64,000 bases of DNA from Euwallacea fornicatus (lineage: Eukaryota; Arthropoda; Insecta; Coleoptera; Curculionidae): positions 6,076,001 through 6,140,000 of the forward strand of contig NC_089545.1 in the NCBI RefSeq assembly GCF_040115645.1. The letters are read 5' to 3'. Position numbers and translations under genes: made by a program. Under the pieces are notes generated by a model, which was given only the letters and a program-made list of their open reading frames with translations, did no database searches and was not told the DNA's origin. Of the stretch, positions 62,021 through 64,000 are shown one piece after another. Positions within the stretch are counted from its first letter, which is position 1; each line of letters begins with the position of its first letter.

Positions 62021-64000
62021 ACTAATAAACATCCAGTCCTCCTTACAGATTGGCTTCATCACAAAAAGTTTTGATAACTATTTGAGTTCGGAACAGAAAG
62101 ACGAACGTTGCTTGGACAGCGCAGCATTGAGACCATTATTAAAACAACAAAAAGGTATTTCCCCGTAGATATTCACAAATATTACGCTGTTAAAACCATA
62201 GAAACTCGTCCCTCATTCCCATTCTCGACTCAATATGACATCAGGAAATAATTATTTGTCCATTATGGTGGCCATAGAAGCCAAGGGCTCCGCCCCCTTC
62301 CTGAAACAATTCACCCCTTTGTCTATTAATATGGCCAAGCAATCAATTAACTGAGTCCCTTTGTCTCGCATGTATATACATGCGAACCTCGCAACTGCAA
62401 ATAGGTGTACGGGGGATGCAAATTAGGGCAGTATTATTTATTATTGGTGTGGTACAAGTGCGTTCTAAGAAAGGAAAGAAGATTCGCCCCATTGTCTATA
62501 TAAGAACCGAAGCTTTTTTGTCATTAATTGCCCCTCAATCAGGTGGCATGTCATGGGCGTACGTGCTCGGGCCGTTTTGGGCATTTCAAAGCGGATCCGC
62601 GTCTCGTTTTTCAGGAATCCCACAGAAATTACTGTCTCCGAGATGTGTGTGTTATTTCTTTAGGAATTTCTGCGCTAAGATTGAAGGAGCGACATCTAGA
62701 TTCAAGAATTTGCGTGACAGGGGGGAAGTTATCGGACCTTAAACACAATGTATAGAAAATAACATTTCCACATATTGTAGCAATTTTTTTCTTATCTCGA
62801 AGAGAACATCGCGGCAGCGCACGCACTTTGTATAATTATTATGGGAAAAAGTGAGGAGGAAATGCCATCTCTGAGACCATTTGCTACAATTAGTCAACAA
62901 GCCGAAAATAAATTCCCGATTTGCATTCATAGAAAAACTTAATAAATCTCGATCTGGTGCTAAGAGATTTTGGATGTAGGACGCTAGCTAAACCAATTTG
63001 TCAGCGTACACAAACTTCAAAACATTCCTAGACGTATGGACCCCCTAAACGCTATTTCGATCCTGGGCAGCTGCGTTCCCTAATGCGCTGTCCGATTTGT
63101 AATTAAGCGTCAAGAAGTAACGCAAGCAAGGAAATTACAGCCTTAACGATCGCTACCACTTAATCATATTTACTTTTTCGCGAATAATTGCAACACCGCC
63201 CCCGATGCTGGCCGAGCGCGGCCGAATCCCTCGTAAATTCTTCTTCGTTGACGTGAAGGGCTGGTCGTCACGCCTCGGCTCGGATCGGCGAACGGTGGCA
63301 CCTCATTGGTAAGCCGTAAATTAGCGAAATCATAATTGGTTTTTGCCGATGTAATTCAACTTCCTAACGATCGTCGAGGCCTATTTGTTTTTTGACTGAT
63401 TTATTACGTCTGCTTGGTCAATGAACGTACCAATTAATCCGCGGTGGCAATTAACTTCCCAATCGCTCGGGTTCAGATCGGGGCCGCGGTGCAGCCGAGA
63501 CAACTGTATCGATAAGGTCACTTTTTCAATCGGAGTTCTGGAACCTTGGGAAGGCAGTTTGTTACCCTACATTTCGTTGCATATATGGGCGTTGCGAGTA
63601 TAGACTCTAAAGCTGATCGACTTTAGAGACACAATGTCATACTTTCAATTTTAACAAATAAGAAAGTTTACTTTGGAATAATTAAATTTACGCAACTTGG
63701 CAACTGCGTAAACTTAAGGTCGGGACTGTCTTGGAAAATTTGACAACGTGGTAAGGGTTTCGTAAGGAGGCTTCACAAAACTGGCCTTTGTAACCGTAGC
63801 CTACAGAGAGACCGTAATTCTAATAAAATTCCTGATGGAATTTTCTATGACATAGCAAATGTAGTAGATACAACACTCTTTCAGATTTATATAAGTGACA
63901 TCACATAGTAATATTTTCCGGCATAAAATTTACTGACGTCCCTTTGCTAGCATTAATAAATTGAACCTTCCAGCCTGTTTTTTTTCCAAAAAATGTCCAT

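Larger units (their letters stand above)
58384..64000 (+). other. Sowah intron 5, continuing off the window
   Basis: No ankyrin-coding exon could be found in this stretch. It contains a hairpin just after the donor, TACAGGGTA/TACAGGGTG-type repeat ends near 60000 and 61764, and a degenerate Tc1/mariner transposase fragment. The open frames of 60-120 codons here have no recognisable similarity. Confidence 0.6.

Overview
The window is arthropod nuclear DNA, most likely from a holometabolous insect (beetle-like, but the order cannot be fixed from the sequence). It is moderately AT-rich, has long GT-AG introns and no bacterial features, and holds two recognisable developmental genes. Nearly all long open frames are chance or shadow frames; the real coding sequence is split into short exons that have to be assembled from splice sites.

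Layout. On the minus strand, 32568 down to 19272, lies an Iroquois-class TALE homeobox gene, closest in my reading to mirror. It has eight coding exons whose splice phases all agree: 1449 nt including the stop, 482 residues. A spliced 3' UTR exon starts at 18617, and the transcript probably ends near a two-strand poly(A) hairpin at 17649-17664. A further in-phase N-terminal exon on the same strand lies 10 kb upstream (42932-43156). On the plus strand, from 50417 to beyond the right edge, lies the 5' half of sosondowah (Sowah): five in-phase exons including a 36-nt micro-exon, with the ankyrin repeats off the window. The two genes are divergent, which is the ancient Irx-Sowah linkage described across bilaterians as a genomic regulatory block.

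The rest. The left third (1-17.6 kb) is 3' of the homeobox gene. It holds AT-rich DNA with a cluster of TTTAATAAA sites, two GC-rich islands, decayed repeats and a few short plus-strand exon-like segments. These can be chained in phase with two more segments at 29.2 and 39.2 kb into a hypothetical antisense transcript, which I treat as speculative. Between the two genes and inside their introns there are microsatellites, a 262-bp inverted-repeat element with 11-bp flanking direct repeats, scattered TACAGGGTG-type repeat ends, and a broken Tc1/mariner transposase fragment (about 61.85-62.0 kb). No tRNA, rRNA or CRISPR array was found.

How it works together. An Iroquois transcription factor and a neighbouring gene with very long, non-coding introns form one locus. 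From what is known of this linkage, the long introns and the DNA between the genes probably carry enhancers of the homeobox gene. The sequence itself shows only gene order, exon structure and local motifs.
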